From contig VBGU01000073.1 of the NCBI GenBank assembly GCA_005881085.1, forward strand, positions 1 through 7,765: a stretch of 7,765 nucleotides of DNA, given 5' to 3'. Below are positions 1 to 6,274 of this stretch, one piece after another (positions within the stretch are counted from its first letter, which is position 1; each line of letters opens with the position of its first letter). The notes beneath the pieces are model-generated. The model had not been told where the DNA came from and ran no database searches. It saw only the letters and a program-made list of their open reading frames with translations. The translations under genes and the position numbers were made by a program. Origin of the DNA: Chloroflexota bacterium (GTDB lineage Bacteria; Chloroflexota; Limnocylindria; P2-11E).

Positions 1-1921
1 AGACGAGCCGCGGCGGCGCCCAGTTCGCCCAGACCTCGACGATGCCGTTCCTGGCAATGAACTGGAAGTTCTGGCCGGCGCTGCCTCGTGCGATCTCCTG
101 ATTGTTCGCGCCTTCATTCAGGACACGCATGCCGCCCAAGGAGTTGACATCGGCGAGCGAGCCCGAGAAGTAGCGGTTGTCGCCGCACACGTAGCGGCCC
201 TGCGACGACGGCGCCGAGAGCAGCACACGGTTGAGCGGTCGCTGCGCGTCGACGAACTGCAGGAGGGTGCCGGGGTAGTAGCGCGCCACGATCTGCTCGC
301 CGGTGAGGGTGAGGCCGGTGACCCCGGTGGCCCAGCCGTTCGCGCCGTACTGGCTCATCCCGACGCTGTGGCCGAAGCCCGACCCGTAGAAGGTGACGCC
401 GGGCACGATCGTGAAGTCCTCCCGCTTCCGCTGCACGCCGAGCTGGCTGAACCAGGACACGCCCTCCTGCACCATGTCCCACTCGAGGCGATAGGTGCCG
501 GTCCCGCTGGGGAGCGCGACGCTGATCGGCACGGTCACGGATGTGGACGGCGGGACGCTCGAGGGAAGCCGGCCGCGGGCGCCGTCCCAGATCACCGGTG
601 TGCCGCCGTCGTCGTAGATGTGGTAGCTGAGCGCGAACGCGCCCGGCGTCCAGGTCCGCGGGCCGTAATTCGAAACGACCACGGTGATCTGGAGCGTCGC
701 TCCGATGGTCGCCTGCTGCGGCGTCGTCGACGCGCCGTAGCCCGCAACGAGCCCGCTTGTGACGGGGAAGCTCTGGCGGAAGGGCTGCGACCCGAGGCCT
801 TCGAACCACGAGACACCTTCGCGCACGAGATCGATGACGAGCGTGTACGTCCCCGCGGTCGTCGGCGCGGTGTAGCCGATCGTGAACTGCTTGCTCGCGC
901 CGACCGCCATGTCGCCGCCGAGCGGGATGCGCGGGCCGTCCCAGATCAGCGCGTTGCCGTTCCCATCGAGAAGGTGGTAGCTGAGGTCGACCGGGTTCGG
1001 ACCGCTCGCGCTCCACGGCTGGTTGCCCGTGTTCGTCACGGTCATCTGCACCGTCTTCGTCTCGCCGAAGTACGCGGGCGCGAGCGCCGCGCTGTTGTAC
1101 CCGGCCGCGTAGGTGATCGGCGCGACGGTCGTGAGGAGGCGCATCGTCGAGCTTCCGAGGGTCCCGAACCACGCGACGCCCTCGCGCACGAGATCGAACG
1201 TGAGCGCGCACGCGCACGCGGACGGGGGCGCGATCACGGTCGCGTTCACCGTCGCGGTCGCGCCGGGATCGACGCTCGCGACGAGCGGCGTGCGCCTGCC
1301 ATCCCAGACGATCGCATTGCCGCTCAGCACGTCGTGCCAGTGGTAGCTCACGGTCACCGCGCTCACGCCGGGAGCGGCGAGCGCCGGCCACTGCGCCGCG
1401 CCCACGTTCGTGACTGGCACGCTCAGCTGATAGGTGCCGCCCGCGATGAACGAGGGCAGCGTGACCGCGCCGAACCGCGCGAGATACGGCGGCTGCGCGG
1501 TGACCGAGTACGGGTTGCTCGGCGCGACCCAGCCGACGCCTTCCTGGACGAGCGCGATGCGCAGGAGGTACGAGCCGGGCGCGCTCGGAGCGGTCACGGC
1601 GAGCTGCACCATGCGCTGCTGCGTCGGCGCGACGTCCGCGCCGAGCGGCGTGCGCGCGCCGTCCCAGATGACGGTCGTGCCCGACGCGTCGTACCAGTGA
1701 TAGCTCAGGTTGACGAGGCCGGGCGCCGTCGATTTCCACGTCTCCGTGCCGGTGTTGGTGAGCATCACCGAGACGACGAACGCGTTGCTCGCGGGAACCG
1801 AGCCCGGGGGCGAGGCCGTGTAGGTCGCGACGAGCGTCTCCGCCGGCATAGCGAGCGCGGCGCCGCCGGGGAGCAGCATCACGAGCGCGACAAGCGCCGA
1901 TACGACGTGCCTCAAACTCAC
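1..1921 (-). CDS. Secreted protein: four NBR1-like Ig domains plus SpoIID/LytB-type motif (3' end outside window)
   Basis: The frame is open for 640 codons from GTG 1921 down to base 2 and leaves the window, so the C-terminus is missing. Residues 1-24 form a signal peptide (hydrophobic VSALVALVMLL core, cleavage likely after AALA), so the protein is exported. Four tandem modules of about 120 residues follow (roughly 30-140, 141-267, 268-388, 389-508). Each has a TN.G...W strand, a 'SYHxxD' segment, a W-D-G motif (W86, W206, W327, W445) and a 'EGVxWF'-like end, which is the pattern of NBR1-type (FW) Ig-like domains. From 509 comes GFGHSVGMSQYGA (515-527), then 'ARYYPGT' and a RVLLSA strand, typical of the SpoIID/LytB family of peptidoglycan-cleaving proteins. 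The gene follows mreC by 37 bp in the same direction and is probably co-transcribed. Start choice: TTG 1915 has a better-spaced Shine-Dalgarno than GTG 1921; both give the same mature protein. Wall-lytic or wall-binding activity is inferred. Confidence 0.82.
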   Translation of the reverse strand, partial: MSLRHVVSALVALVMLLPGGAALAMPAETLVATYTASPPGSVPASNAFVVSVMLTNTGTETWKSTAPGLVNLSYHWYDASGTTVIWDGARTPLGADVAPTQQRMVQLAVTAPSAPGSYLLRIALVQEGVGWVAPSNPYSVTAQPPYLARFGAVTLPSFIAGGTYQLSVPVTNVGAAQWPALAAPGVSAVTVSYHWHDVLSGNAIVWDGRRTPLVASVDPGATATVNATVIAPPSACACALTFDLVREGVAWFGTLGSSTMRLLTTVAPITYAAGYNSAALAPAYFGETKTVQMTVTNTGNQPWSASGPNPVDLSYHLLDGNGNALIWDGPRIPLGGDMAVGASKQFTIGYTAPTTAGTYTLVIDLVREGVSWFEGLGSQPFRQSFPVTSGLVAGYGASTTPQQATIGATLQITVVVSNYGPRTWTPGAFALSYHIYDDGGTPVIWDGARGRLPSSVPPSTSVTVPISVALPSGTGTYRLEWDMVQEGVSWFSQLGVQRKREDFTIVPGVTFYGSGFGHSVGMSQYGANGWATGVTGLTLTGEQIVARYYPGTLLQFVDAQRPLNRVLLSAPSSQGRYVCGDNRYFSGSLADVNSLGGMRVLNEGANNQEIARGSAGQNFQFIARNGIVEVWANWAPPRLV

Positions 1922-1937
1922 CCTTCCCTTTTTCCTC
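1922..1937 (-). promoter_or_regulatory. Purine-rich ribosome binding site deciding the start of the Ig/SpoIID gene
   Basis: Read on the minus strand, GAGGAAAAAGGGAAGG abuts GTG 1921. The GGAAGG part lies about 6 nt from the in-frame TTG at 1915, a normal spacing, whereas it touches the GTG. TTG 1915 is therefore the more likely start, with GTG 1921 as the alternative. The site lies in the 37-bp gap after the mreC stop, which supports translation from a shared mRNA. Confidence 0.5.
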
Positions 1938-1958
1938 AACGCTCGGTTGTTCGCTGGG

Positions 1959-2810
1959 CTACGGGCTGGTGTTCACGACCAGCACGTTCTCGAGGTGCCG
2001 CAGGTCCACGGCCGGAACGAGGATGGCGCGCTGGAACGTTCCGTTCTCACCTTTGGTCACCTCAACGACCTTACCGAGGATCAGGCCTTTCGGATAGAGC
2101 GATTTCAGGTCATTCCCGATGGCGAGGCCCGCCGTGATCACGACGTCGCCGACTTTCACGTCCTCCGTCTGGAGGATCCAGTCCATCACGAGCGTGTCGC
2201 CGTACTGCCCCCGCACGATGCCCGCGGCGCGTGAGCCCTGGACGAGCGCGGACACAGCCGAGCCCGAGTCCGTCACGAGAAGGACCTTGCTGTAGTTGTT
2301 GCCGACCTCGCTCACCCGGCCGACGACGCCGCGATCGGAGATGACGACGTCGTCGAGAAGCACGCCGTCCTTCGCGCCCGCGCCGAGGACGATCGTGTGA
2401 AGGACACCGGACGGGTCCCGCGCGATGACCGGAGCGCTCTGCGTCCGGAGCTTGAGCGCCTTCGCGGCCTCGGCGAGCTGCGCGGCCTGCTGCGCCTGGA
2501 ACGCCTGCTCGCGGAGCTGGACGTTCTCGAGGGTGAGCTGGTCGACCCTCGCCTTGAGGGAGTCGTTGTCGGTCCGGAGGTTCTCGATCTCGGCGACGGC
2601 CTGCCAGAACCCGCCGGCCGTCGAGCCGACCTGACCGAGGACGCGCTCGGCCGGGACCAGGAGCTCCGTTACAAAGGTCGCGCCGGCCCGAACGAAGGTG
2701 GTGTCACGGAGTAGGAGCAGGGCCAGGGAGACCACGAAGAGGACGGCGAAGGGCCGAAGAAAGGCGTTCCCCGAACCCGGAGCGCGCCGCGCGCGCCCAA
2801 ATGTGGCCAT
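1959..2810 (-). CDS. mreC: Rod shape-determining protein MreC
   Basis: MreC is the membrane-anchored scaffold of the elongasome; its periplasm-side part links MreB filaments to RodA/PBP2. The 283-residue length is normal for the family. Visible parts are a basic cytoplasmic N-terminus (RARRAPGSG), one transmembrane helix at about 18-34, a Leu/Gln-rich coiled coil at about 70-121 (ENLRTDNDSLKARVDQL pattern), and the double beta-barrel from about 125 to 280. The barrel holds the family signatures 'DGVLLDDVVISDRGVVGRV', 'VLLVTDSGSAVSA' and 'GDVVITAGL'. ATG 2810 gives the basic-then-hydrophobic N-terminus expected. The gene lies 41 bp after mreB. The sequence TAAATA followed by six bases and the ATG could be an internal leaderless promoter, and only a weak AGGTG is present as a ribosome site. 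The next gene downstream is not mreD. Identification is by family pattern and context. Confidence 0.95.
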   Translation of the reverse strand: MATFGRARRAPGSGNAFLRPFAVLFVVSLALLLLRDTTFVRAGATFVTELLVPAERVLGQVGSTAGGFWQAVAEIENLRTDNDSLKARVDQLTLENVQLREQAFQAQQAAQLAEAAKALKLRTQSAPVIARDPSGVLHTIVLGAGAKDGVLLDDVVISDRGVVGRVSEVGNNYSKVLLVTDSGSAVSALVQGSRAAGIVRGQYGDTLVMDWILQTEDVKVGDVVITAGLAIGNDLKSLYPKGLILGKVVEVTKGENGTFQRAILVPAVDLRHLENVLVVNTSP

Positions 2811-2851
2811 CGCACCTATTTAACGGCGTAAACGCCCGTCTGTCTCTAGTT
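2811..2851 (-). promoter_or_regulatory. mreB-mreC gap with small inverted repeat and possible -10 box
   Basis: Between the mreB stop and the mreC ATG lies GGCGT-AA-ACGCC (2825-2836), a perfect 5-bp inverted repeat. An ACGG/CCGT pairing extends it outward (2823-2839) at the cost of one bulge. On the minus strand TAAATA (2822-2817) sits six bases before ATG 2810, the spacing expected if transcription starts on the A of the ATG. There is no U-tract after the repeat, so it is not a convincing terminator. It could be an operator, an mRNA processing hairpin, or chance. Confidence 0.25.
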
Positions 2852-3901
2852 CTAGCGAGGTAGCGCCGCGTATGTCTCCATTACGAGACTGCGCTCGTAG
2901 TTCTCGAGCTCCTCGAGGATCTTCCCGCACCCGCGAGCCACGCAGGTGAGCGGGTCGTCGGCGATGTGGACCGCGATCTGGGTGGCCTCGGCGACGCGCG
3001 TGTCGAGGCCGCGGAGAAGCGCGCCGCCGCCCGCGAGGTAGATGCCCTGGTCCATGACGTCGGCGATGAGCTCGGGCGGGGTCTCCTCGATCGTGTCCTT
3101 GATCGCGTCGACGATCTGCTCGACCGATGGGTCGAGCGCTTCACGGATCTGCGCGCTCGTGACCTCGATCGATCGCGGCAGACCGGTCAGGAGATCGCGG
3201 CCGCGGAAGAACGTGGTGACTTCCTCGTCGAGCGGATATGCCGAGCCGATCGCGATCTTGATGTCCTCCGCGGTGCGCTCGCCCATGAGCAGATTGAACT
3301 CGCGTCGTGCGTACGCGACGATGTTTTCGTCCATCTCGTCGCCGCCGATGCGGATCGATCGCGATACGACGATGCCGCCGAGCGACGTGACCGCGACCTC
3401 CGTCGTGCCGCCGCCGATGTCGACGATCATCGAGCCGGATGGTTCGTTCACCGGCAGTCCTGCACCGATCGCGGCGGCCATCGGCTCTTCGACGAGGCGC
3501 GCCCATCGCGCGCCGGCCGAGAGCGCCGCATCCTGCACGGCGCGCTTCTCGACTTCGGTGACGCCGGACGGGATCCCGATGATCACGCGCGGGCGCGGCA
3601 GAAGCGCCATGCCCGAGTGCACCTTCTGAATGAAGTAGCGAAGCATCTGCTCGGTGATGTCGAAGTCGCTGATCACGCCGTCGCGGAGAGGACGGATCGC
3701 GATGATCGACGCGGGCGTCCGCCCGACCATGCGCTTGGCCTCAGCTCCGATCGCGAGCACCGCGCCGGTCCGGGCGTCCTTCGCGACGACGGAGGGCTCG
3801 CTGATGACGATCCCGCGCCCACGAACGTGGACGAGGGTGTTGGCCGTGCCGAGATCGATGCCGACATCGCGCGAGACCAAGCCGAATACGGAATCGAGCA
3901 A
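2852..3901 (-). CDS. mreB: Rod shape-determining protein MreB (actin-like ATPase)
   Basis: MreB is the bacterial actin that forms membrane-associated filaments and directs lateral peptidoglycan synthesis. From TTG 3901 the product has 349 residues, normal for the family, and begins MLDSVFGLVSRDVGIDLGT as MreB proteins do. The actin-fold ATP site is intact: phosphate-1 loop DLGTANT (16-22), connect region PSGVTEVEKRA (111-121), phosphate-2 loop DIGGGTTEVAV (161-171), and adenosine motif GGGALLRGLD (291-300). The 'EEPMAAAIGAGLPV' segment (138-151) is also typical. The frame stays open for another 136 codons upstream, but that part is unlike MreB and overlaps other genes. The TTG has a GGAGGG ribosome site nine bases ahead. 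A weak TACAGT box (3946-3941, minus strand) might provide its own promoter. mreC follows after 41 bp, so the two form an operon. Confidence 0.96.
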   Translation of the reverse strand: MLDSVFGLVSRDVGIDLGTANTLVHVRGRGIVISEPSVVAKDARTGAVLAIGAEAKRMVGRTPASIIAIRPLRDGVISDFDITEQMLRYFIQKVHSGMALLPRPRVIIGIPSGVTEVEKRAVQDAALSAGARWARLVEEPMAAAIGAGLPVNEPSGSMIVDIGGGTTEVAVTSLGGIVVSRSIRIGGDEMDENIVAYARREFNLLMGERTAEDIKIAIGSAYPLDEEVTTFFRGRDLLTGLPRSIEVTSAQIREALDPSVEQIVDAIKDTIEETPPELIADVMDQGIYLAGGGALLRGLDTRVAEATQIAVHIADDPLTCVARGCGKILEELENYERSLVMETYAALPR

Positions 3902-3910
3902 TCCCAGGAA

Positions 3911-3916
3911 CCCTCC
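3911..3916 (-). promoter_or_regulatory. Shine-Dalgarno fixing the TTG start of mreB
   Basis: Minus-strand GGAGGG lies nine bases before TTG 3901. It decides for the TTG that begins the conserved MreB N-terminus and against starts further up the long open frame. A CTG four bases after the box is possible but would add only residues not usual in the family. Confidence 0.6.
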
Positions 3917-3963
3917 GAGCGCTGTGCGTCCTCGTGCCGAACTGTAACGCCCGAACTGGGCCG

Positions 3964-4158
3964 TTAGCGCGCTGTCGGGGGCGGAGTTGGTGTCGGTCTC
4001 GTCTGCGTCGTCGGTCTTACCGTCGGCCGCGGCGTGACTTTGACAGTAGGACGGGCTGTTGGCCGGACCGTCGGCTTCACTGTGGGCCTCGGTGTCCGCG
4101 GCGTTGCTGTCCGCTCGGGCGCCGGGGTGCCCGGGACGATCCCTGATCCGCCGCCCAC
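3964..4158 (-). CDS. Small Thr/Pro-rich basic peptide, possibly coupled to the upstream gene or a gene remnant
   Basis: I do not recognise this as a family. The upstream regulator ends in TAG at 4160-4158, and a GTG shares its last base (TAGTG), the overlap seen in translational coupling. A GGCGGA five bases ahead could serve as a weak ribosome site. From that GTG the product is 64 residues: a Gly-rich start, then 'PTVKPTVRPTARPTVK'-type units to the stop at 3964. An in-frame TTG at 4200 would add 14 residues. The Thr and Pro codons vary (ACA/ACG/ACT, CCG/CCA/CCC/CCT) while the amino-acid pattern is kept, which argues for protein-level constraint over a DNA minisatellite. There is no signal peptide or membrane helix in either version. 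Such sequence is usual as a linker or tail of secreted proteins, so it may be the orphaned C-terminus of a broken gene. mreB starts 62 bp further on. Confidence 0.4.
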   Translation of the reverse strand: MGGGSGIVPGTPAPERTATPRTPRPTVKPTVRPTARPTVKVTPRPTVRPTTQTRPTPTPPPTAR

Positions 4159-5615
4159 TAGCGTCCGCCGTTGCGCGGTACCTGCGCCTTGAGTCGCCAA
4201 AAACCTCGCGGGTCTTTTGGGGAGGACCCGACGTGTTCGAGAAGGCCGCGTGCTTCAAGTCGATGCAGCAGCCCGAGGACAGTCGGTCGAGATTGTCCGA
4301 GTAGTTCAACGGCCTGCGTCGTCGTGACGCTCCCTACCCGCGCCATCCACTCGGCGAGACGATCGGAGCCAGGCGGAAGCTGACGCAAGATCTCCGCGAA
4401 AGTGCCCTCGACCAGGAAGGTGACCTTGACGGACGCAGCCGGCTGCGTATAGAGAGGGAGAGGAAGACCTGCCTGCTCCATCTCCTCGAACATGCGGTTG
4501 ACGCCTTCGCCAAGTTCGCGGCCATAGCCGAGGTCGGCGACCGCACGGGCGATGCGAGGGTTCCTCGCGAAGCGTGTCGATCTAATGTTGTCGAGGCGAA
4601 CAAGACCCGGAAGCCGGCCCGGACTCTCGACCTCCAGTCGGTCATGGAAAAGTTCCACCCGGATGTGGTCGCCCGCCATCGAGTAGGAGCGATGAACAAC
4701 GCCATTCACGATGGCCTCTAGCCACGCGAATTCAGGAACGCGCGACTGCGGCGCGAACCGAGCGGCACGACCAAGGCGTATGGTCGTTGGCAACCATCGG
4801 CGCATTTGTTTTCGAGCATTCTCGATCTGATCAACGATCGTTCCATCGAAACGCACATCGCTCAGAACGTTGGATCTCGGTCCCGTCTCTCGGGCTAGAC
4901 CTGCATACCGGAGCAGCCGGACGGATGCATGCGGGAAGAATCGCTGAGGTTCCCGGCCGAGGATGAGAAGACCTGCAACCGTCGGACGCGGACGGCCCGT
5001 TGCCTTTCGGCGGACTAGGCCACGCGCTTCAAGCGCAGCTTCCTCTCTCTCTGCTCCGGGAACTCGCCGCACATATGCCCGAACCAGCGCGGGATCGAGG
5101 TCACCCATATCCGCATCAGGAACCACGAGGCCGTCATGGACGGACTGACCCTTGTCGAATCGGAGTTCTTGTGCCTCGGCGGCACCAAGGCGCCGGTTTT
5201 CGTCGCCCACTCGGAGATAGGTTTCACCCTTGACGGTCTCGTGAACGCCCTCACTTGGTTCGATCTCGATCATGGCAACTTCCGCCGAACCGCCATCGGG
5301 GAGGGCAAGCTCAAGCATTCGAAAGGTGTGACGCACAGGGGGAACCGTGAAATCGCGCGCTGCTTGCCTCCAGCCGTTTTGGAGATGGGCGAGTGGCCGG
5401 AGATCCTCAACCTTGCCTTCGTGAAAGCCAACAGCAATGAGGCCACCTTCTGCGTTGGAGAAGCCGACGAGCAGGTCGCCAAGTGCGCGGGCATCGATGC
5501 GGGAACTTACCCGTTCAAACCATTGGTCTTCGTCGCGGGCGGTCAGGAGACTGGCCGCCTCGGTGCTGGGCAGAAGCTCCAGTTGGCGAATCGCGAGAAC
5601 AGTCGAGCTAGCCAT
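4158..5615 (-). CDS. AlbA_2 (Schlafen-type) / GHKL ATPase / winged-helix regulator (COG2865-like)
   Basis: The 485-residue protein has the order usual in the 'predicted transcriptional regulator with HTH and ATPase' group. An AlbA_2 DNA-binding domain spans about 25-145, with 'QWFERVSSRI', 'LLVGFSNAEGGLIAVG' (48-63) and 'ETYLRVGDENRRL'. A GHKL-type ATP-binding domain spans about 290-405: N-box 'EAIVNGVVHRSYS' (300-312, N304, H308), 'DRLEVESPGRLP' (325-336), and 'GYGRELGEGVNRMFEEM' (363-379). A C-terminal winged helix spans about 420-478 ('TTTQAVELLGQSRPTVLGLLHRLEARGLL'-like segment). Relatives are often mislabelled RecG helicase, but no helicase motifs are present. Base composition is lower in G+C than the flanks (two 60-base lines near the 5' end gave 32/60, against 40/60 in two lines of neighbouring genes), suggesting transfer. 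ATG 5615 has no useful ribosome site but a -10-like box at leaderless spacing. Its target is unknown; autoregulation or a defence role is inference. Confidence 0.85.
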   Translation of the reverse strand: MASSTVLAIRQLELLPSTEAASLLTARDEDQWFERVSSRIDARALGDLLVGFSNAEGGLIAVGFHEGKVEDLRPLAHLQNGWRQAARDFTVPPVRHTFRMLELALPDGGSAEVAMIEIEPSEGVHETVKGETYLRVGDENRRLGAAEAQELRFDKGQSVHDGLVVPDADMGDLDPALVRAYVRRVPGAEREEAALEARGLVRRKATGRPRPTVAGLLILGREPQRFFPHASVRLLRYAGLARETGPRSNVLSDVRFDGTIVDQIENARKQMRRWLPTTIRLGRAARFAPQSRVPEFAWLEAIVNGVVHRSYSMAGDHIRVELFHDRLEVESPGRLPGLVRLDNIRSTRFARNPRIARAVADLGYGRELGEGVNRMFEEMEQAGLPLPLYTQPAASVKVTFLVEGTFAEILRQLPPGSDRLAEWMARVGSVTTTQAVELLGQSRPTVLGLLHRLEARGLLEHVGSSPKDPRGFWRLKAQVPRNGGR

Positions 5616-5630
5616 CCCTGAAGCATAGCA
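5616..5630 (-). promoter_or_regulatory. Extended -10 element placing the transcript start on the ATG (leaderless)
   Basis: On the minus strand TGC-TATGCT (5630-5622) is followed by six bases and then ATG 5615, so transcription would start at or beside the A of the start codon. The TG one base ahead of TATGCT matches an extended -10 box. No good -35 box is visible at 17-18 bases, although the AT-rich palindrome lies there. The lack of a spaced Shine-Dalgarno supports a leaderless mRNA. Confidence 0.4.
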
Positions 5631-5634
5631 GGAG

Positions 5635-5670
5635 CATTAAAAACTTTAATGTATGCCGAAACCTTTAAAG
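5635..5670. promoter_or_regulatory. AT-rich palindrome cluster, candidate operator of the AlbA_2/GHKL gene
   Basis: CATTAAA-AAC-TTTAATG (5635-5651) is a perfect 7-bp inverted repeat with a 3-base centre, and CTTTAAAG (5663-5670) is a perfect 8-bp palindrome. The two TTTAA cores on the plus strand are 19 bases apart (5645 and 5664), near two helical turns. The cluster lies over the -35 region of the regulator's promoter in an otherwise GC-rich window. A repressor or the regulator itself could bind here. The binding protein is unknown. No T-run makes it a good terminator for the DinB gene upstream. Confidence 0.4.
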
Positions 5671-5692
5671 ATTGCAGGTGCCGAAGCGCTAA

Positions 5693-6205
5693 CTAGGGCG
5701 ATGCCCGCCAGAGATCGATCTCGGGGAAGCCATGCATGCTCAGAAGCTGCGAGATCTCGCCGGTGTGGAACGCATCGTGGGATAGAAGCCGCATGAGCAC
5801 CGACTGTCTCGTGTGCTTCTGGATCTTCCCGCCGATCTCGCGGGTGAATTCTTCGCCGAGCATCGCCGGCGTCCATCGCTCGAGCGATCGCTCGATGATC
5901 CTCCACGACGAGTCGAGTGCGAAGACGAGCTCCTTAGAACCGCGCGGCGTGCTCTCGTCGTCTTCCCAGCCCACGCCACTCAATGGATCGGTAAAGGGGG
6001 TGTTCTCCGCGCCGCTCTCCTTAAATACGCCGCAGAGCCAGTAGACCCGTGCACCCGCCGTATGAGCGGCGATCGCCCACATCGGCCACTTGTCCGGCGC
6101 GGCTCGCAACCTCAGCTGCTCGTCGCTGAGACCGCGGATCGCGTCGACGAGACGGCCGTTGTATTGGCCCCAGCGGTCGTAAAAGGATGTGACCCCGCCG
6201 GTCAT
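5693..6205 (-). CDS. DinB/YfiT-like four-helix metalloprotein
   Basis: The 170-residue length and pattern fit the DinB/YfiT superfamily of four-helix-bundle proteins with a three-histidine metal site: H48 in 'IAAHTAGAR', and H143 and H147 in 'SHDAFHTGEI'. The start 'FYDRWGQYNGRLVDAIRGLSDEQL' is the usual first helix, followed by 'APDKWPMWAIAAH'. Family members are putative thiol- or stress-linked transferases or hydrolases in the cytoplasm; the substrate here cannot be read from sequence. ATG 6205 is the only good start and has no Shine-Dalgarno, but TACGAT lies six bases ahead (6217-6212), suggesting a leaderless transcript. It diverges from the Asp-box lipoprotein gene and is followed after 77 bp by the AlbA_2/GHKL regulator in the same direction. 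All three family histidines are present, so it is probably functional. Confidence 0.85.
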   Translation of the reverse strand: MTGGVTSFYDRWGQYNGRLVDAIRGLSDEQLRLRAAPDKWPMWAIAAHTAGARVYWLCGVFKESGAENTPFTDPLSGVGWEDDESTPRGSKELVFALDSSWRIIERSLERWTPAMLGEEFTREIGGKIQKHTRQSVLMRLLSHDAFHTGEISQLLSMHGFPEIDLWRASP

Positions 6206-6274
6206 AGCCGGATCGTAAGAGTTCGGACGGCCAAGTCGGATGCGCCACTCCCCGAGTCGTGAGACGCTGAACGC
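6206..6274. promoter_or_regulatory. Divergent promoter region between DinB-like and lipoprotein genes
   Basis: These 69 bases must hold the promoters for both flanking genes. For the minus-strand gene, TACGAT (6217-6212) is six bases before its ATG. For the plus-strand gene the equivalent position is GACGCT (6263-6268), a poor -10 box with the same six-base spacing. Neither gene has a proper Shine-Dalgarno. No -35 box close to TTGACA is visible in either direction. Confidence 0.4.

Noticed and set aside
580..1670. Spaced near-identical DNA segments around TCCCAG at 585, 939, 1302 and 1662
   Set aside because: Spacing of 354-363 bases equals one Ig module; the segments encode the W-D-G motif, so this is protein-domain repetition and not a CRISPR or a DNA repeat element.
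114..2137. Long open frames on both strands (minus 1739-114 and plus 368-2137) that could be read as large Arg-rich proteins
   Set aside because: They are out-of-frame readings of the GC-rich Ig/SpoIID gene. Their products are Arg/Ala-rich with no domain pattern, while the minus frame from 1921 shows repeated domains and a signal peptide.
2823..2839. Inverted repeat after mreB as an intrinsic terminator
   Set aside because: The stem is short or bulged and is not followed by a T-run; mreC starts a few bases on and is expected to be co-transcribed.
2966..3967. Plus-strand frame of 333 codons opposite mreB
   Set aside because: Antisense shadow of mreB, with Arg/Asp-rich composition and no recognisable domain.
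4000..4130. Repetitive GTCGG-type DNA as a minisatellite
   Set aside because: Repeat units differ mainly at synonymous positions while the Thr/Pro pattern in one frame is kept, which fits a coding low-complexity segment better.
4158..5615. Labelling the regulator as an ATP-dependent RecG helicase
   Set aside because: Walker and helicase motifs are absent. The similarity behind that common label is to the AlbA_2/GHKL group only.
5136..5621. Plus-strand frame of 161 codons that looks rather protein-like
   Set aside because: It is fully antisense to the AlbA_2/GHKL gene, whose domains are clear. The lower G+C there makes the shadow less Arg-rich, and no family pattern is visible.
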